From Brachypodium distachyon (taxonomy: Eukaryota > Streptophyta > Magnoliopsida > Poales > Poaceae), in assembly GCF_000005505.3 (NCBI RefSeq), contig NC_016133.3, positions 18,724,001 to 18,788,000 of the forward strand: DNA of 64,000 nucleotides. Direction: 5' to 3'. Below are positions 59,331 through 64,000 of this stretch, piece after piece; the stretch's first letter is position 1, and the number at the start of each line of letters is the position of its first letter. The position numbers were made by a program, and so were the translations under genes. A model generated the notes under the pieces. It was not told where the DNA came from and searched no databases. It saw nothing but the letters and a program-made list of their open reading frames with translations.

Positions 59331-60964
59331 TATCTAGTGAAAACTTCTCTAGGTGCAAATCTGAAAAATTCTTTTCAGCATAGCGGATTGCGTAAGGACA
59401 CACCAGGTCAAAGGTGGAATTTCAGCCCAGCCACCTTGCAGATCTTGTTTTGTTCGCATTCTCCGACAGTTCAGGGAGACACCGCCTGTGCCATGCTAGA
59501 TGGCCAACCAAGCTGCGACCCGCTACTCTCATCCTGCGCCAGTTTTCACCCTACCCTAATCGATGTGATCTCCATCCATATAATCCAAGGGGGTGACCAG
59601 CGAACAGCGACAACACAACGGCCAGCAAACGACGGCGCGTCCCCTCGCGATAGAAACTAAACATCCACCATTACTGCTCCACCCTCTGATGGAGGTCCTT
59701 ACCTTGTCCCCCGGCGCAAGCGACACCAGCAATAGCCATCCCTGCATATGAATTTTCTTCCTGTATAGAATGCTGTAGACATTGTGATTATCTGATGTAA
59801 CTCATCTATGACTGATGTTGATACTGTAAAATTTTATTACTCTGTGAATTACTGATTCACTTTCTTTTGCATATTTTAGTTTCACCGAACGTGGTGTGAA
59901 TTTCAGTTTCACTGAATTATTGATTCACTTTCTTGTATATTTTTTCTTGGGTGTACTGAAGCTATATGGATTGATGAGAGGAGAATTGATTCTTGAAGTT
60001 ATTTAGGATTCATTGCAATGATTGATTTCTAAATACAAATAATCTCTAACACCAGGCTCCATTCGGAACCCAAATAACAGAGGCTATGCATCATGAAGAG
60101 GTAGAATTTTTCCTCTGAAAAATCAACACCAATAAACACCTCTAGTTGCAACACCTGCACATGCCGCGGATGGGAGAGGAGGAGCAGCTAGGGATTCACG
60201 CAGGAGGGACAGTGGCATTGCGCCTGCCGGAGGGCCAATCAGCAGCATGAGCCAGCGATCAGGCTGTTTATCCATGATCCAATGGTCCAGATCTGAAGTT
60301 TTCAGATTTGCGCCGGAAATGAGTTTTAACAGGATACGTTCCCTAGTTGTTTTCTCTCATACTTCATATTTTAGTCAAAGCGCATATTGTCCTGATATAT
60401 CAAATGGCAACTTATAAATCTTTTTCCCTGGATATTTGACTTGAGTTGGTATACAAAACAGTGGCTTACTATATGATAAGAAGATGAAATATGAACTCAA
60501 ATAAGTCAATGTTTGCATGGCAGACACAAAGAACTTGGAAGAATAAGATTGAGTTCACATGTGAACCAGATATGATCAAGGGGAAGTTATAGAAAAGATC
60601 AGTAAATGACCAAGATGAAGTTATAGAACAGGCTAACGCATTAACAGCAAGCAGATAAACAAAGAGGAACAAAGAGTACAATTTCTAGCGACAGCAGCAA
60701 GTAGCAAGGATTGAAGTGGTAACCGGTAAACATGAGCTAATAGACCTCTATAAGACTGCAACCTGATATACCTCATGCAGCTCGAATCGAATCGAATCAG
60801 CGAGTGTGGAGTCTCACCCAGTAACGCCGGGAGAGCGAGGTATTGTCATCTTCCCAGCCGGCGGCGAAGCGGTCGCCTCTGACGCCGCTCCTCCGAGTAC
60901 ATGTAGATCTGGTCCTCCATACTCCCTCCGCCTCTGTACCCCTGCCCGACGGGGGCACGGCGGC
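59331..60964. other. Right flank of unit C, no gene recognised
   Basis: Corresponds to 30150-32130 of unit A with high similarity. No frame is conserved in all three units. Confidence 0.55.
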
Positions 60965-61275
60965 GGGGAGTCCGCGCTGTCGCCGATGGGCGCGTCAGCG
61001 GGATTCAGACGGAAGGATGTCTCCCGCCTCGGCGCCGTCGCTGATGGGGACGTCAGCGGGAACCTCGGATCGGATCCCCGACGGAAGGATATGTCCCTCG
61101 CCGCCGGCCCGCCGCGCAGTCGCCGATGGGGCCGTCAGCGGGAACCTCATATCTGATGCCGACGGAAGGATATGTCCCGCCGCCGCGCCATTGCCGATGG
61201 GCGCGTCAGCTGGAGCCTCATATGGAAGGCTGTGCCCCGCCGCCGCGCCGTCGCCGATGGGGGAGTCTGCGGGAA
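60965..61275. repeat. GC-rich minisatellite, unit C (about five units)
   Basis: Units of about 60-80 bp begin gccgatggg(g/c)gcgtcagcgg, continue with gaacctcatat- and gacggaaggatatgtccc- blocks and end with ccgcgccgtc. Copy number is higher than in A or B. Confidence 0.85.
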
Positions 61276-61520
61276 GCTGCGAGTCCCATGGTGTGAGGCG
61301 CTGGGTAGATTTAGGGCGCAGGACCCCGACGCTAGCCTGCTGCCCTGCTGGATTCAATTTTCATCGATTTCGTCAATTTTTAAAACTTCAAGTTCTGCCA
61401 ATTTTCAGAGATGTCATACTCGCATGGCATTAATTTCTCGGTATTACTAAATCTGAAATTGTACGATACGAATTAGAACTTTTTTTTCTGCAAGTATGGA
61501 GGATACTGTACAACATTAAG

Positions 61521-61637
61521 TATTACCTCCATTTCATAATTCTTGTCTCAAATTTATCTAAAAATAGATGTATCTATTTCTAAAAAGTGTTTAGATACAT
61601 GTAATATTTCGACAAAAATTATGTAACGGAGGGAGTA
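61521..61637. mobile_element. Stowaway MITE (117 bp)
   Basis: TATTACCTCCATTTCATAAT at the left pairs with the complement of ATTATGTAACGGAGGGAGTA at the right. The core has the atgtatctatttctaaaaa motif typical of the cereal family. Confidence 0.82.
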
Positions 61638-61800
61638 AAACATTAGCGTGACTTTTCTCTAATTTTTACTTCAAGATTAAATATACAGTGGTTTTGAGAC
61701 CGGTCATATGCTAATCCAAAAAGTTAGCAAAACAGAGGTTCAATAGAATGGGGGCCCTACGCCTCCTTGATCTCAGCTAATCCAAAAACTTAGTAAAAAA

Positions 61801-62922
61801 ACAGAGGTTCTGACTTGAATTCCCAATGCTGAGGCGTTCAATGCTTGCAGAAAAAAACTCACATGCAACACCTTTTTCCATTTGAAACATGCCCTTGCAA
61901 CAAATAACAAAAATCTAACTATACAGCAAATCCCATTTCTTGCAACAAAATGTTAAAACTGGCTAGTAACTCATGCAGCGTGAAAAACCAATGCATGTAG
62001 CACAAAAAAAAACTATTATGAAAACACGCATGAAAACAACCCTTGTAGCACATCTCACGTTATCATTGTAACATAATGCCCACATGTACGCAGCAGCACG
62101 TCGAAACAATGCACATGACATGCATCCACGAATCCAAATTAAATGGCATGAGTCCTGAACATTAGAGGGCTCCGACTTTGTCGATTCGAAAAATCTTGAC
62201 AAACCATTTAGCATTGTCAGAATCTTGTTAGTAGCGTTCGTTTCGAGGGTTTCGATCTATCATGTGTTTTAACTTTTATTCTCTGACTAATCTAGGTATC
62301 AATAACAATATTGCATAGATAGCTTGGAACAAAATAATCTTATAGAAGTTCCAAGGTGGCCTTGGTTTAGGGACATGCCGCTTTTAACTGCTCTGTATGC
62401 CCTATTGGATAAGCGAGTTTGGAGGCTAATTAATTACGCGAACAACTTATGAGTGCATTTTTTTATTTGGGTGCTAATTATACTGTCCCCAAGGCACCAT
62501 GCTCATCACAATGTTTACCAGCAATGCTTTGCCAATTTGGTGTGGCTTCACATACGGGAATTGAGTGTTTTTTCTAGTGAGAAGGGGGTGGAGTTATTAG
62601 AGAAAGGTTTCATAGAAATGAGGAGCAACAGAAAAGGCATTCATTTCTTTTTGATGGGACCTCTGAATTCCTAAGGCCGCTCCCAATGCTTTGTACCTTA
62701 AGGCTTAAAGCGTTATATAGGTGTTTAGATACAACATGTGTAATGCCTTGTATCTCAGTGTTGTATCTAAAATGATCATCATCAATACATTTGTGTGAGA
62801 AGAAACTTAGCCTTACGTTGGGTTCCATCATAAGAGTCGTTCCTTGCATAAAATGCAACATCGCTATCATTCCTCATCAGTTAGGCCTCTACATCACATC
62901 AGCTTTTTTTTCTATGTGACAT
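61801..62922. other. Intergenic DNA right of unit C
   Basis: AT-rich, no gene. About 62806-62880 (cttagcctt, ccttgcat, caacatcgctatc) resembles 41660-41735, so the same unnamed repeat lies beside units B and C. A lone GGCCGCTCCCAATGC near 62670 looks like one end of a Harbinger-type element, with no partner found. Confidence 0.45.
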
Positions 62923-62930
62923 GCTCTAAT

Positions 62931-63104
62931 CAGGGGCAGAGGCAGGAAAAGAAGATGGGGAGGGCCAGAATAGAAGGGGCGATTTATTAGGGGGGCCAAA
63001 GCATAAAAAGTGAAGTAAAATTGGCAAGTTAAATAAAAAATTACAAATCATGGGGGGGGGGGGGGGCAAGGCCCCTGCTGGCCCAGGTCCTACCTCCGCC
63101 ACTG
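62931..63104. mobile_element. hAT-type MITE (174 bp)
   Basis: CAGGGGCAGAGGCAGGA at the left and CAGTGGCGGAGGTAGGA (other strand) at the right are inverted repeats; the flanks GCTCTAAT and GCACTAAT are an 8-bp duplication with one mismatch. The interior has a long G run (63051-63066). Confidence 0.85.
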
Positions 63105-63112
63105 GCACTAAT

Positions 63113-64000
63113 ACTCAGCTACAACATTGAGAGAGGCCTCGTTATTCATCAAATCGCTCGATCACTCCAAAAGAGTAAGCTCGTTTCAATAGGGTGTCGG
63201 ATTTCCTAGACACTACCGCTTTGCTATCTGAATATCTGTGGCGGTAGGTATCAAGAGGATCGTGAAAATTCTTATTGTCCAGATGAAGACTTTTATCATG
63301 TAGCATCCTGAAACATTCGACCAGTTTTCAGCAAGTGCTTATCATTTTGGTTTTTCCCGAACATGTTCTGGCACGCTGATGGTGCTACAAGTACCAACCG
63401 AGTGGTGAACCAGTGATCGATCGTTGCAAAAGTGCATTTGGCAACCAGATGTCACCAAAAAGTGACGATTTTGGCCCGAAAACTACATATCAGAGGCGCC
63501 GTCTATGAGTAAGAGTAAGAGTAAGAACGGACACCATCTTCACATTTGGGCAAGCTGCAATCTTCATGGGATCGAGAACAAGTTCATTTTTTTCATGCTG
63601 TTTGTTCGAAATCAACATCATCATGCGAACTCCCGATGTTGTTGTTGTGTTCATCAAAATCATTATTTAAAGTTGCCCAAAAAAGTCATTATTTTAAAAT
63701 GTAAAGAATATAATTATTTCCCTAGATCAGTTTTTTCACCAACGCACTACGCGTCCAACCAAGGTTGCTTCACGTGGATCGCTGCCCGACCGGTTCAGCT
63801 CGCCACGTCGCACCGTCCAGCCCCGGCTCGGCTCCATCCAACAAACAAACAAACACAAACGGAGGGCGAGAGAGCCCGAGAAACGCAGACATCCGCGTGC
63901 GCGTGTTCCCGTTCCCCTTCCTCTCTCCCTTTGGCTTCCTGCTCCTCCCCGCAACAAATCTTGGTCGCCTCGCCGGCGGCACAAGCGACCTCCCCGGCGG
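63113..64000 (+). promoter_or_regulatory. Intergenic DNA and probable promoter/leader of a gene beyond the window
   Basis: AT-rich until about 63720, then abruptly GC-rich with a CT-rich tract (ttcccgttccccttcctctctc) and CGCCGGCGG motifs at the edge, as in grass 5' UTRs. No convincing start codon is reached. Minus-strand open frames here look like shadows of GC-rich DNA. Confidence 0.4.

Larger units (their letters stand above)
50745..61800. repeat. Tandem segmental duplication unit C
   Basis: About 11 kb, collinear with unit A without the hAT and solo LTR. The sequence at 50860-50920 (cgaaactcttcctctcagct then ctttgctcgcagcctcgcac) is the empty site of the hAT insertion in A. Right end homology (gtggttttgagaccgg, aacagaggttcaa) fades near 61770-61800. 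Confidence 0.85.

Noticed and set aside
63051..63066. Long G run as a possible G-quadruplex regulator
   Set aside because: A single homopolymer inside a MITE; more likely slippage or assembly uncertainty.
1..64000. tRNA, rRNA, CRISPR or operon-type features
   Set aside because: No cloverleaf, rRNA-like block or prokaryotic arrangement was seen; the window is plant nuclear DNA.

Overview
This is plant nuclear DNA, almost certainly from a grass. Genes have many introns with GT-AG (and one GC-AG) borders, the reticulon first exon is GC-rich, Stowaway MITEs carry the CTCCCTCCGT terminus typical of cereals, and hAT, Mutator, PIF/Harbinger and CACTA debris lies between genes. No full-length LTR retrotransposon is present, only two solo LTRs. 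I cannot name the species; a Pooideae-like grass fits best.

Layout. (1) 1-1733 (+): 3' end of a purple acid phosphatase gene of the PAP15/PAPhy (phytase-like) type. (2) 1734-5723: intergenic DNA with three small MITE-like elements and one poly(A)-tailed retroposon, then the GC-rich leader of the next gene. (3) 5724-11968 (+): complete 13-exon reticulon gene (RTNLB21-like, 618 aa). (4) 12782-16964 (-): complete 9-exon WD40 gene of the RID3/WDR18/Ipi3 type (436 aa). (5) 16965-61800: a tandem triplication. Each unit carries a minus-strand gene whose spliced product joins a Mediator-type KIX domain to an F-box, leucine-rich repeats and an FBD-like tail, next to a ~3 kb palindrome made by head-to-head duplication of the 5' end of that gene. 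Unit A (about 16965-33040) holds a copy with nonsense codons and a frameshift, plus a hAT transposon and a solo LTR. Unit B (about 35190-41200) has lost the KIX and F-box exons by internal deletion. Unit C (about 50745-61800) keeps an open 507-aa gene. A CACTA relic lies between A and B. Between B and C are a 5.9 kb Mutator-like element (MULE) encoding a MURA N-terminus fused to a plant mobile domain, two PIF/Harbinger elements (one holding a solo LTR) and scraps of a former RID3 copy. (6) 61800-64000: MITE-rich intergenic DNA and, at the right edge, a probable leader of another gene.

The three ordinary genes act in different processes: extracellular or vacuolar phosphate release, ER membrane shaping, and pre-rRNA processing. 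The noteworthy locus is the KIX/F-box family. The sequence supports an open gene that could link Mediator-type activator binding to SCF ubiquitin ligases. Because units A, B and C differ in insertions, they act as one another's empty-site controls and allow the insertion history to be read directly. All exon borders come from reading splice signals and frame; no transcript or database evidence was available.
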